A stretch of 64,000 nt of DNA, taken from Ligula intestinalis. Its lineage: Eukaryota > Platyhelminthes > Cestoda > Diphyllobothriidea > Diphyllobothriidae. Both the position numbers and the translations under genes were made by a program. The stretch is taken from assembly GCA_036362985.1 (NCBI GenBank), contig JAYGXS010000008.1, positions 25,578,295-25,642,294 of the forward strand, read 5' to 3'. The notes under the pieces are model-generated. The model was given only the letters and a program-made list of their open reading frames with translations, was not told where the DNA came from and did not search any database. Each line of letters opens with the position of its first letter. Position 1 is the stretch's first letter. Positions 25,501 through 33,549 of the stretch are shown here, piece after piece.

Positions 25501-27238
25501 AAGTTTGCTCAAATTTGGCCAAATTTTATGCAACTCTATCATTGCGACAGTCTCCCGTAACCAAACGACCTGTTACAGTGACGTTCTCTGTTTGTAGCCC
25601 TTCCAGGCACATGCTGCAATGGCACCATTGGAATGCCCGACTGCAACATGAAAAAGGCCCTAGCTCTGCAGGTGCCCGGCTGTCGTTACAAAATTGAATT
25701 CTTCTTCAGCGCATATATTGTGGTTATCCTCTACGTCTGTATTGCAGTCATCTTACTACAGGTAAAAAAACACCCGGTTCACCAATTTTCTACCTTTTTG
25801 CCAATTTGTAGTTCGTAAGTGTTATGATCCGCGCCGAACGAACGAACGTCGAACCAAAGTGTCCATAAGAGATCAGACCAGTCGGCCAAAGAAAGAGAGC
25901 GCGAAAGTTTTCTCAGAAAAGCACGCTACAGCAAGTCAGAGCAAGTCTTTTTAGTGTGAGTCGCAGGTACAACCAATTTAGGGCAACAAAAGACTGTGAG
26001 CTAGTTCTATCGAGCCAATCAGCTTTCGGCTGCCGGTATGATTGGCTAGTACCCGGCAACTGACAGTCAGCTTAAATTTTGAATTATCGATTGATGCGAC
26101 TGCAAGTTGCGTTTGTTGCCTGTTGGCCGATCGATAGCTTGCTGTGTGCGCGTCTTCTTGTGCGGGCTATCTTTCTGTTAGGCTCTTTCCCACAGTAAGT
26201 TTAATTGGAAGAGTTAAAGAGAAAACCTTTTAAATGTGCACTGGATGAAGATGGAGTTCAGACTGAATCATGGCGCGTGTTTTGTGGGCTGCGCCGAGTC
26301 CATGCAAGAGCATAAAGTGTATTTTATGAAATTTCAAACGAAGTTCTAAAAGGTGATTTCGATTCGAACACATTATGTAAGTATGGCTGTCAGAACGATA
26401 ATAATACAGCCTAATCTCAACTGTTCGAAGTGCTTATGCCAGCGCTCGACCTCTGACGATTTCTGCTAGGCCTGTAGATGACACTAATTCCGAACAATGC
26501 CAAACTTCTGACAATGATTTCTGAGGAAGATCCAATGGGAAAAGTCGCCCGAAAATACAGTTCCTTCCCATTGGTTGCACAGTTTAAAGGCCAACATGCT
26601 GCGTTACAAGCAGCCCCAGCGTCATCCTCAACTGAATGACGCATCAAGATCTGCGGAAGAGGAGATTTTCTGAAGACAAACTATCAATTTCGCCAGATAC
26701 TAATGTTAACAATTAAATGTTGCATGTACACATATTTCTTATAATACAAGGTAACAGTTCGTTGCTGCTGTGTTTGCGTCCCGACTATGCTGAATGTATT
26801 TGTCAGACGAAGTTTGGAGCAAGTTTTTTCCAGACGACAGATGAGCACAGTATTTTTACGCTGAGAAACAGGCCACATTCGATAAAAACGGAATCTTATT
26901 GCAATAATCTAGCAATTGTATGGCCATTTATAAAAAGGAGGAGACAAATTAGGGGTCATCTTCAGCAGCTGAAAATTTTTTGAGTCATTGTCCAAAAGTT
27001 TGAATGGTACTTTTTGCCAATGCAAGCGAACATGCGTGTCCCAGGAAGCAATTGAGAAGAAGAAGACTCGATCGCTGGGCAAATAAACATGTTGTCCCAG
27101 AGATTGAGTCTTCTTTTTCTCAGTGGTACTTTTTGTTTAGAACTGTCAATCATTATTTTTACCTTTTAGTCCTTGGTCCTCCTCCTCAACGTCCTCCTCA
27201 TCCGTCAGTCAAGCAAGAAAACGGAGACGTCGGAATAG
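10392..27238 (+). CDS. Tetraspanin gene (seven exons found, 5' exon missing)
   Basis: Coding exons are 10392-10545, 11547-11650, 13264-13344, 18030-18134, 20201-20261, 25598-25761 and 27170-27238. Tetraspanins are four-pass membrane proteins that organise other proteins at the cell surface; in flatworms many sit in the tegument. Joined in phase, the exons give about 245 residues: the end of TM1 and EC1, TM2 with SCCGA, TM3, an EC2 loop with the family CCG motif, PGTCC and PGC cysteines, TM4 (SAYIVVILYVCIAVILLQ) and a tail ending TETSE. The usual family length is 220-280 residues, so only about 20-25 N-terminal residues are missing. Every acceptor is AG and every donor GT. Five of six junctions join in phase without forcing; the donor after TM3 is the weak one. 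Introns hold MITEs, SINEs and LINE fragments. The family assignment is firm; orthology to any named tetraspanin is not claimed. Confidence 0.85.
10600..11330 (+). repeat. Interspersed repeat family R-A, copy 1 (intronic)
   Basis: Shared with 15180-15790 and 33550-34150. Landmarks are TTAGTTCTTATGAAGA, GGTTACCTCTTTAAAAA, and TTTTTCCAAGGTA near the end. No coding capacity or terminal structure was recognised. Confidence 0.55.
11547..11650 (+). CDS. Tetraspanin exon: TM2 with SCCGA
   Basis: The exon lies between a CTCCAG acceptor and a GTACGT donor. It encodes LVPVIFTTVGISFAAF, then SCCGAIS and a basic turn FRTRISPLKV. A Pro at the start of TM2 and a Cys-Cys-Gly at its inner end are typical of tetraspanins. 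It ends in phase 0. Confidence 0.85.
11740..13220. repeat. Cluster of diverged repeats with a 'TTGACACCGG' motif
   Basis: Variants of TCTTGACTCTGTCTTGACAC followed by a GGTGGA/GAGAGTGCGAT-like block recur near 11760, 12005, 12370, 12725 and 13160, and inverted near 12930. GTCGAAATCGACGG-like and (GT)n-containing blocks recur near 12105, 12480 and 13380. They probably derive from RTE-type LINE sequence, because the last block leads into recognisable RTE coding sequence. They fill the intron between the TM2 and TM3 exons. Confidence 0.5.
13264..13344 (+). CDS. Tetraspanin exon: probable TM3
   Basis: After the acceptor TTTTGCGGTAG the frame in phase 0 reads FAALLLPPLVFVSLAQLASV, then SVAACFS: a hydrophobic helix of the right length in the right place. 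The donor is uncertain. The phase-0 GT that keeps the protein in frame is the weak AGC/GTTTGC at 13345, and repeat-derived sequence follows at once. The exon could end elsewhere, or a small extra exon may exist. Confidence 0.5.
13425..13800 (+). pseudogene. RTE-type LINE ORF2 fragment (frameshifted)
   Basis: One frame reads HIVQQRLRNIQDVWMARKAE, then EVQGYAGRKE; after a frameshift near 13530 another reads AAIKAVYGPP and later KSKIQKRWTKHFRTSLNCPS, then TISDFAIDRLHQV. This is the linker between endonuclease and reverse transcriptase in RTE-type LINEs, where text such as 'AIKAVYGP', 'RWAEHF' and 'NRPSTISD' is common. Neither the catalytic endonuclease nor the RT core is present. It is a dead fragment inside the tetraspanin intron. 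Confidence 0.65.
14230..14530 (+). repeat. LINE 3'-end repeat, copy 1
   Basis: Shares ordered blocks with 43840-44160: a C run, 'CTGAGGAGTTTTTTCACTGTC', 'CAATAGGGCA/CAATAGGGAG', and the closing TATCCCTCAATATACTGATACTG. This looks like the 3' UTR of a LINE with a short repeat tail. Confidence 0.45.
14540..15100. other. GC-rich island in an intron
   Basis: This is clearly richer in G+C and CpG than its surroundings (for example GCCCCGACGCGCGGGAGGC), with a TATA-like GGCCTATAAGTTAGC near 14925. It could be an LTR or promoter-bearing repeat; no terminal repeats were found to prove it. Confidence 0.3.
15180..15790 (+). repeat. Interspersed repeat family R-A, copy 2 (intronic)
   Basis: Collinear with 10600-11330 through GTTAGTTCTTATGAAGATGG, TGTTACCTCTTTAAAAAG and TTTTTCCAAGGTACTGTCA. 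Confidence 0.55.
15964..16222 (+). repeat. Hammerhead-SINE family, best-preserved copy
   Basis: The order is leader GTGAGCTCCTTGGCAAAGCG (shared with 47663), tRNA-like body with B box GGTTCAAATCTC, then GAGATTGGGTAT and an apparently intact hammerhead (16155-16199). It ends TTTGCTTTGTTGGATCTAC. Size and layout resemble Sm-alpha-type SINEs. It lies in the tetraspanin intron between 13345 and 18029, on the sense strand. Confidence 0.7.
16155..16199 (+). ncRNA. Type I hammerhead ribozyme in a SINE
   Basis: Stem I is GACCGG (16155-16160) paired with CTGGTC (16194-16199). The core CTGATGA follows at 16161-16167, stem II is GGCT/AGCC with an AATA loop (one C-A mismatch next to the core), then GAAA (82-85) and a minimal 8-nt stem III ATGGTCAT. 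Predicted self-cleavage is after T16193. The 8-nt stem III matches the short stem III of metazoan type I hammerheads such as Schistosoma Sm-alpha, which work best as dimers. Pairing was done by eye; activity is not shown. Confidence 0.65.
16223..18029. other. Tetraspanin intron sequence, unassigned
   Basis: AT-rich. A weak relative of the 9527 MITE internal sequence appears near 17290-17400 (CGCAAACAGTC, TCACACCAGGATACC). No exon or RNA gene was seen. Confidence 0.35.
18030..18134 (+). CDS. Tetraspanin exon: start of EC2 loop
   Basis: The exon lies between CTTCTTTAG and GTGAGT: exactly 35 codons, phase 0 at both ends. It encodes CTQYFEGELYRELRKYYGWP and then LPAKELWNFIMS, the amphipathic helices that open the large extracellular loop. 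The next exon begins with the CCG segment in the same phase. Confidence 0.75.
18135..19574. other. Tetraspanin intron sequence, unassigned
   Basis: No feature was recognised. Confidence 0.3.
19575..19730 (-). repeat. Hammerhead-SINE family copy, antisense to the gene
   Basis: On the minus strand it reads GGATTGGCCGGCTGACGATA, then GCTAACAAGCCAGAAA. The core CTGACGA and GAAA are allowed hammerhead bases (position 7 may vary), and stem II closes with U-A, but stems I and III have decayed. The tRNA-like part is weak. Confidence 0.55.
20201..20261 (+). CDS. Tetraspanin exon: EC2 CCG motif
   Basis: A short exon between CTTATTTTAG and GTATGA encodes YTGTCCGMDGAKDFVALETW plus one base. Cys-Cys-Gly followed by a short acidic helix and Trp is the family signature in EC2. 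The leftover G joins CC of the next exon to make Ala. Confidence 0.85.
22236..22600 (+). repeat. Repeat family R-B, copy 1 (intronic)
   Basis: Matches 48590-48860 on the opposite strand: TTGAAATCCCCAAG, GGAGGAGGATTTATTGTCTAC/GGAGGAGGCTTTGTTATGTAC, CTGTCTCGG, TTGCCACTGGTTG and GGGGCAAGC...GGCATTGGG. It contains a local duplication of about 70 bp (22376-22503) with GGGGCAAGCCCGGCATTGGG in both units. Confidence 0.6.
23290..23545 (+). repeat. SINE-2 family (tRNA-like), copy 1
   Basis: It begins TAGTCATTCTGGTGGTTACT, continues through CTGTTCCGTAGTGGTGGATTC and GGGCGGGTAAATCGATCCA, then a tRNA-like module with A box TAGCTTAATGGTAGAACG and B box GGTTCAATTCC, and ends with 'TTTTTCCACAATCGGGTCAAC'. 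Relatives lie at 45916, 49609 and 53265. The tRNA-like module sits near the 3' end rather than at the 5' end. Confidence 0.65.
23664..24627. mobile_element. Palindromic mariner-type MITE, copy 2 (964 bp)
   Basis: Ends are CAGTATGATGAGTGCTGCAA and, on the right, TTGCAGCACTCGACATACTG, with TA immediately left. Internal sequence matches copy 1 (9527) in both arms, for example TTTTATGGAAAGCATG and its inverse near 24382. No transposase is present; the 108-codon ORF at 24594-24920 starts inside its right end and is not credible. It lies within the tetraspanin intron before exon 25598. Confidence 0.7.
24905..25150 (+). repeat. Repeat family R-C, copy 1
   Basis: Inverse of 62165-62425. Shared blocks are GAAGTGCACTTGTGAACGC, GACTAGCTCAAG, ACGACTGCCGAGCAG, GCTTGTGGTTGTACGATCGT and the closing CATTCTC...CATTCTG. 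Confidence 0.6.
25598..25761 (+). CDS. Tetraspanin exon: end of EC2 and TM4
   Basis: The exon lies between TTTGTAG and GTAAAA. It encodes LPGTCCNGTIGMPDC, then QVPGCRYKIEFFF and the TM4 start SAYIVVILYVCIAVILLQ. The P-x-x-C-C and G-C cysteines are those expected to pair with the CCG motif. It ends in phase 0. Confidence 0.9.
27017..27123 (+). mobile_element. Miniature Penelope-like element 1, 107 bp
   Basis: Flanked by a perfect 12-bp duplication TGGTACTTTTTG (27005-27016 and 27124-27135). Inside are the head TGTCCCAGGAAGCAATTGAG, a short (AAG)3, then CTCGATCGCTGGG facing TCCCAGAGATTGAG across AAATAAACATGTTG. Head and termini match the larger copy at 36084-36319. It lies in the last tetraspanin intron. 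Confidence 0.75.
27170..27238 (+). CDS. Tetraspanin last exon: end of TM4 and tail
   Basis: After the acceptor TACCTTTTAG the frame reads SLVLLLNVLLIRQSSKKTET, then SE and TAG at 27236-27238. This completes TM4 and gives a short charged cytoplasmic tail, as expected. A miniature Penelope-like insertion ends just upstream (27123, followed by its TSD to 27135). Confidence 0.85.
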   Translation, partial: SLVLLLNVLLIRQSSKKTETSE

Positions 27239-27390
27239 CTGCAGACTAAACGTCCATTAGAGCAGTGATTGGACCTCCTGCTTGACAGTATTCATTCTGT
27301 GTTTGTCGATAGCTACTCTCATTTTAATTCCGTTTTCATTATCTTTTGTGAAGAAAAGGTGCATTTATCTCAATCTGAGGCAAGTACATC

Positions 27391-27396
27391 AATAAA
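27391..27396 (+). terminator. Candidate poly(A) signal of the tetraspanin gene
   Basis: The first AATAAA downstream of the stop codon lies 153 bp after it. Position is suggestive only. Confidence 0.4.
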
Positions 27397-29717
27397 GTGG
27401 GTCGTTTACTGATCTTTCAGGCATGAATATATGAAGTAAGAAAGGGCACTCTCGACCGAGCAAAACATTCCTTTGTAAAAAACATGTCCACTTTATGTGA
27501 ATAGGCATTTTTAACCTCCCCCTCCCATTTCGTTATAGTTAGAAATATCACCCAGAGTGAGGTTTGAAAAAGGAAACATTATTGGATGAATATCTTCGCC
27601 CTTATAGTTTCTTTCAACATCATTTAAGCCGAGCTTGACCAGCTATGAAATGAGGCAAATTCCAGTGTATCGGCAACCCCTCCACGGTCAAAAGCGGTCG
27701 ATTAACGAAAGAGATACCCACGAAAGGACCGGTTTATTTAGAACTACAATTTCTGGCTCGATAAAAGGTATCATTTGTCCTTTTTTTCCCATATTCAATG
27801 GTACGTTCGTCCCAGTTGCCGATTGGCCTAGGCATTCTGGGATGTCCTTTTAAAGCTTTTCTGCCGTCCTCATCTAGTGGTCGCTGTTAGTACTGTAATT
27901 CAAAGCTAGGTTACTCACCTTGACGATGTCAGAGGAGATTCGGAGTAACTCATATAGTATGTGTGGTTCTATGGTAAGAAATCGCAAGACCGAGTTATCA
28001 AGGTGGGATAGATATCCAACAATGCGTGGACATATATCATGCGAACTACAACGATGCGTAGCTTTCGGTTGATGAACGTACAAGGAAAAGAGGCAATTAG
28101 CAAGGAAGTTGGGGAATTACCGAATGCTAAAGCAGCGGACGAAGTCAGGGTACACGGGACAAGGGGAATCTATGAATGCAGGCAGGAACAAAGAAAACAC
28201 TTTCGGATAAACTCTGGTTACTAGTAAACAATTAGTAGCATATAAAACAAGAACACAATATATTAACCGCGGTCTGTCGCGATCAAAAGTGACCAAGACG
28301 AAGCAGAAGTGTCCTTTCGGGTTCCATCATTGCATTGGCTTGTTAAAAGGCCAGTCGCTTGAACATTTAAGTAATCTGCATCTCAAACTATAGAAGTTGA
28401 GTGCATGGCCACGGTCACAGAAACGTTCATTCAGTAATTTACTGTGGTGTTGAAAACTTAAGGTGATCAACGCAGGCTGAAAAGAAAGTAGCCTTGTCTT
28501 ATCTTGTCGGGGAGGCAGGAGCATATTGTGACACGTTACATTACAGAAGACTTCCAAGAAAATATTAAATGTGAGGCTTATTTCCCCTGATGTCTTCTTA
28601 CTGCTCGAACTGGAACTTGTTGAATATTTCTAACACACCTTTGCCACAACATCCAAGATTCGCAGAAACGGAGGGAGGTGGGCACTTTATTACCTGTACA
28701 ATGATGAGCATAAGGATCTAACACAGGAAGGCTTGTATTCATTTTCCACCTTCCAAGGACGTGGTTTTGGTGCCTCACTAACGTTGCACCTATTTTGATG
28801 AAATGGCATTAGTGCGGTCAAAAATGCCAAAATGATTCGATTTCATCTTTGGCGAATTTCCGTCAAGTTCCTTATCGAATTATAAAGCGGATTCTGGAAG
28901 TCTTATCTAAGACGGGTCTTTGGTGATGCGTTAAGCCGAAAATCTATAACGTCAAACCATTAAACTCTCCGGTTCACTGATTACATCTTCTTCTGAACTG
29001 CCTCCTGTAACTCGCCGTTATGTCACCTTTATATGCCATCACGGACCCCGGGATTGTTTCAAACGAGAATCAAGGCCATGGAAGTTTAAATGTGAAGCCT
29101 CACCGCAAACAAGCAGCAAAATATGTGCAAGAAAACATAAAAATAAGAAAATTTTCGTCAAAGGTATACTTCTAAGCCTAGATGTAGCACAGAGGATTTG
29201 ATATTAGGACTTGAAACAAAATAAAAACAAAAAGAAGGGCTCCATAAATGAAAGAACTTTGATTTTGTTTAAAACCTAAAACCAAACAACGGTGTGCTCA
29301 TCGTCATAAAAATGGAGGAGTTAAACTATTGAGAGTTACTCCCGTTAGCTAGGAAGTAGTAGAGCAACACGGGCTAAGCTGCTTCTTAAACCCACGGGAC
29401 TAAAATAACTTATATATACTCCCAACTAAGCGACAGCGATAACAATTAGCACGAAGCTGACCAATGGGTCCAGCTTCTTACTTCGGAGGGGGGGGGGGGG
29501 GGGAGAGATGGGTGGAGGGAGAACTAAAAACTTACTCTCCGTATTTTTCCGCATATATTTTTTGCCTGTGCCCTGTATTCTATGCAGAAAACGTTTCGCA
29601 AAACTCGCCAAAACATTCGTAAATATCCCTTGGCGTCCACTATTTGGTTCCTTTATTTTTTTTCGATAAACAATCGTTTTTTGCACAGTTTACTATTCAT
29701 CCGCGACGCCATTTGAT
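27397..29717. other. Unassigned stretch downstream of the tetraspanin gene
   Basis: No recognisable gene. A minus-strand ORF (28578-28778) has no family signature. A run of 16 G lies at 29488-29503. Confidence 0.35.
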
Positions 29718-29975
29718 GTGACTAAGACAAAGCTAGAGCTAATATTAGTAATGTTGTGGTTTTTGCTTTTTTCTATTTGGATTTTGTGTTCCGGGGCCGA
29801 GTTTAAAAATGTTTTTTCAGCTCCGGTAAACAGACAGCTCGTTGTTTGCAAGCGTGTGAAAGATGCGCTGCTAAATGTTTTTTGCATACTAATTAGATGT
29901 GAGAAACGAGACCCTTGCAACCATTCAAACCCAACCACATATTTAAACATCTCCTCAGGCTTAACCCACAAATGA
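29718..29975 (+). CDS. Possible small secreted protein ORF, 85 aa
   Basis: Not recognised. The N terminus MTKTKLELILVMLWFLLFSI followed by WILCSGAEF looks like a signal peptide with a plausible cleavage near SGA. The mature part is short and holds four cysteines and two N-glycosylation-like sites (NHS, NIS). A GTAAAC at 29827 could be a donor. Evidence is compositional only; an antisense ORF of similar length covers the same bases, so chance is a serious alternative. Confidence 0.2.
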   Translation: MTKTKLELILVMLWFLLFSIWILCSGAEFKNVFSAPVNRQLVVCKRVKDALLNVFCILIRCEKRDPCNHSNPTTYLNISSGLTHK

Positions 29976-30343
29976 ATGGAAAAAAGTTTTTATGAGAACG
30001 CGATATCGCTCAAATGCGTACTTTTTGGTCGTTGAAATGTGAACAACTGAAAATCTCATCTTTCTGTCTGATTCAAATTCCAATGACCACTGCAGTATCC
30101 AAAGTACCCACACAAAAGCCCAGTTGCCTTTGACGATTTCACAGAAGGATACTACATGACTGTCACCACTAAAAAGCTAAGTTCCTATCAGTCTGATGTT
30201 CAACTACTTAGTCATTTTTTTTAGTTCTTTCGATCAAAACTCGGGAAATCTTGAAAGACACCCCCAAACTCGCATCGGACTAGTTTTTAGGGCTGATAAA
30301 CGAATTCAGGCAAATGTTCGCATCTCAGATCCATATAGAGGTA

Positions 30344-30363
30344 GAGAAGAAGAAGAAGAAGAA

Positions 30364-30395
<32 letters not shown>

Positions 30396-30555
30396 AGAAG
30401 AAAAAGAAGAAGAAGAAGACGAAGAAGAAGAAGAAGAAGAAGAAGAAGAAGAAGAAGAAGGAAAAGAAGAAGAAGAAAAAGAAGAAGAAGAAGAAGAAGA
30501 AGAAGAAGAAGAAAAAGAAGAAAAAGAAGAAGAAGAAGAAGAAGAAGAAGAAGAA
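30344..30555. repeat. (GAA)n microsatellite, about 212 bp
   Basis: Nearly pure AAG/GAA trinucleotide tract with scattered GAG, AAA and GAC variants. It directly abuts the 3' end of the Penelope-like remnant read on the minus strand, where it is (TTC)n. Poly-Glu, poly-Lys and poly-Ser ORFs across it are artefacts. Confidence 0.95.
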
Positions 30556-30592
30556 GGCATTTCGATCACCGAAATAATGGTTCTATTCATTT

Positions 30593-30626
30593 GGGCTTTC
30601 GGACTCTTACTGGAGTCAACCGTCAG
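30593..30626 (-). ncRNA. Hammerhead-like motif at a Penelope-like 3' end
   Basis: Read on the minus strand: CTGACGG core (last A mutated), a GACTC/GAGTC stem II with a CAGTAA loop, then CCGAAAGCCC. It lies between the endonuclease coding remnant and the (TTC)n tail, where Penelope-like elements are known to carry hammerheads. Stem I was not resolved and the core carries one substitution, so it is probably inactive. Confidence 0.4.
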
Positions 30627-30639
30627 AGATAAAAGCATC

Positions 30640-31200
30640 AAAGAAAAATAAGCAACAGTCATAGGGGGTAGAGGCCAATAAACCACTAGGGGTCTCAGTC
30701 CGTGGGGTTCTGTACAGGGCGGCGTATGTCGGCGCCAGATTGATAAATCGATTGAATGGGCTCTCATCCGAGGTCCAGGCTTCAATACATTCTCGACCTG
30801 TTTTGTTACCGGCCTGGGCGATTATCCTCGCAGCTGCGAAACTAAACTCGTGACCCGTCTCGTAGGTGTGGGCAGCCGCTTGCGATAATGCGTCAGTCCG
30901 CTTTACAGCCAGCTTATGTTCATGTATGCGCGAACAAAGCATGCGTCCAGTATGTTCTGTTTAATTTCGAGGATAGTTTAGGCCTGGTATGCAATACACT
31001 ACGCCCGACTGCTTACTGGGATTTAGTTGGTCCTTGATTTGCATGACCCGGCTGCACAAGGTAACGTTGAGGCGGTGTGCAATTCCTACGCGTAGTTCCG
31101 CAGCAATACACCCGGTCGCATCCGATACGTCCATGATGTACGGCAGCGCACGCCATATCGGACGGGCTGGTTTTGGTTGAGTCGTCGAATGGCGAGCGCG
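30640..31200 (-). pseudogene. Penelope-like element C-terminal GIY-YIG endonuclease (broken)
   Basis: On the minus strand one frame reads ELRVGIAHRLNVTLCSRVMQ, then KDQLNPSKQSGVVYCIPGL, a stop, and TGRMLCSRIHEHKLAVKRTD followed by HTYETGHEFSF, ECIEAWTSDESPFNRFINLA and PTYAAL. GVVY...TGR...RIHEH...E.W is the GIY-YIG nuclease and C-terminal tail of Penelope-like retroelements. Normally this follows a reverse transcriptase, which is absent here (5' truncation). The typical CCHH-type cysteines are partly lost, and at least one stop interrupts the domain. Followed downstream by a hammerhead-like motif and a (TTC)n tail. Confidence 0.75.
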
Positions 31201-33303
31201 TAGGCATCAGCTAAGGAAGGCCCTAGGATAGCCATCCCGCAGAAACTGGTCGTGCAGATATTGGGCCTCATGTTCTTTTATTCGGGTTACCGCAGTGAGT
31301 CTGGATTCTCTTGAACAACGTTCTCGCGCAGTTTCCTTTGTGAGTCACCGGATGGTTGCTGTGAAAACTGGGAAGCTGTCTGGCGTTCGTCGCCTTTTTG
31401 TAACCTTTTGTTTCTATTTCGCTGTTGGAGGTTCACATGACGAGTGTATCAGAGAAGGGTGGCTGCTGATCCTTTTTTTCCTTCGTGATTAACGTAGAAT
31501 AAAATTTCGAACTGACGTACACGTTGTGGCCGTTATTGAGGCTAATTGGCCCACTGCATACTTATCGATCAAAGGCGATAAAGAGCACAGTGATGAGCAG
31601 TACCTCACCTAATTTTTTTTCCTATTTAAACTGTGATCTGATCTTAAATAGACTGACGAAAATGCGGCTTTTTAGGTGATTTTGGAGTTTTGTTCCTTTT
31701 TGCGTGAGGGCTGGAGGGATAGCTGGGCTGTATAAAAAATCAATAATTCTGTAGGGACTTGCTTGAGTCTGTGCGTGAAAAATCAGTAAACGGTGGGTCT
31801 GATAACACTGATTTGGGAAAACTCGAACAAACACATATGGATGACAGTCCTTTTCTCTTTCTCATGGCAACGCAGTGGATCAGCCTTTTACGATCTTCAA
31901 CTGCCGAAGTGATGGCATGAGGCAGTAAGAATAGAAAGCACCGAATACTGGCGATTAGGGGACTGGCTGTTTCAGCAGGACCACGTGCCCGCCAAAGGAG
32001 CGTTTAAAGCCAATCAGTTTTGGCGAAAATGACATGAAACTGGTTTACTCGCCAGATCAAACCTTCTGAGTCTTCTTCTCATTAGCAGGAATGAATAATC
32101 ACTTAAAATGGAAGCGTTTTTAGAGAGTTCAAGACAAAAATCGATACAGGCACCACACAGCATTTGCTTGTAAGACTATTTAATCCAGAAAACAGGCGTT
32201 TCGAGACCTTGAAAGCCCGTTAGTATCATCTGATGGACGGTATTTTGAAGGGGATTTTTTAAAAAAAACACATAATTAGGAAGGACTGTCTTTATAGGTT
32301 CTATTTGCCTTTGAGTTAAAATAAAAAACTACTTTTACATTTTCCGCAGCCCGACCTGCCCTTTTTTCGTCAAATTCCGCCAATATAAGGTTGAATTTCC
32401 ATCAATTGGCATCAATTGCTTTAGCAACAGGAATTTGCACTGATGGAGTTGATTATATTAAGCTCATTAAAAAAAACTGTATGTGGCTTTACTTCAAAAT
32501 TTTGATTATTTTTAAGCCAATTAACTATTCATTTGTACTCGTCAATCATCTGTTAAAACCCAACACCCCCTGCCGCCACACATAACACTAAAAACAAACA
32601 TACTACTCGTTTGATTTCAATAGTGTATTTATTTACAGTAGAAAATCACAAGAGAGTGGGTACATTGAACTTTTTGTACGCTGCCATTCTGCAAACGCCT
32701 TGCCTTTTCACAAATTCATATTTCCAAATTATTAGGTGCATTTTTGCACAACAAAAGTGATCTGCAACAATGTTTGCATATTTCACTAAAACTTATGCAT
32801 TCCTTTACCATTTCAATGGAGTTTTTAAGGGCTTCGGTCATTTACTCCAAATATACTGACTGATACTGACTGAAGAATTAAATTTTTATCTTCCAATTCC
32901 GTAAGACAGATGGGCGTGGCGAATATATATTTAGGCGGCTGTAGAAGACAGTTTTGCCCATATTTCTTGTTTTCGCAGGCATCCTCTGTGGCCTTGGCGC
33001 TGCCTAATGATAACTTTCAACGACTTTACCGCTAAGCTGTTCCTGAAGCGATTTTGCTAGCTTTGAAAAGCCTTGATATGCACTTCTATCAATTTCGCGA
33101 CGCGAGCCGATTGTACTGTGAGAACGCGTGTGTTTCTGACTTCGTGCGTTATCACCGCCAATATGATATTTCCCGGGGGAAGTCACCTCGGGTAGGCGCA
33201 TGATTTTTCTACGCTTCAGCACCAAACATGTGCACTTTCCTACATGTCTAGGAATTGCAGGTACAAAAAAAGAGGAAAACAACCAGCCTGAGCGAAAGTC
33301 TAA
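31201..33303. other. Unassigned stretch
   Basis: The minus strand up to about 31330 may be further decayed Penelope-like sequence. Beyond it no gene or repeat was recognised. Confidence 0.3.
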
Positions 33304-33464
33304 CCCCCCCCCCCCAACCCGCATTCACGTCGCGTCACGTGACAGGAACACCCCCTGCCCACAACCCTGCCCCATCCTGTGACCTGAGACCCAAATGCAA
33401 ATTGCACCCTTTCCCCCCCCCCCCCCCGTTGCCACACCCAGAAATTCCCTTCCCCCCCCCCCCC
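33304..33464. repeat. Three poly-C tracts
   Basis: Runs of C at about 33304-33315, 33413-33427 and 33452-33464, in an unusually pyrimidine-rich strand. They give spurious Pro-rich ORFs. Confidence 0.8.
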
Positions 33465-33549
33465 TGCTTCATGTACTCCCCTTCATTGATTGGGTGTCAC
33501 TTACGCGTGCCCTGCCTTGGCCTACACTACCAACTGAAACTCGGGCAAA

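Noticed and set aside
30196..30785. Acidic poly-Glu ORF, poly-Lys ORF and poly-Ser ORF on both strands
   Set aside because: All are translations of the (GAA)n microsatellite and have no independent support.
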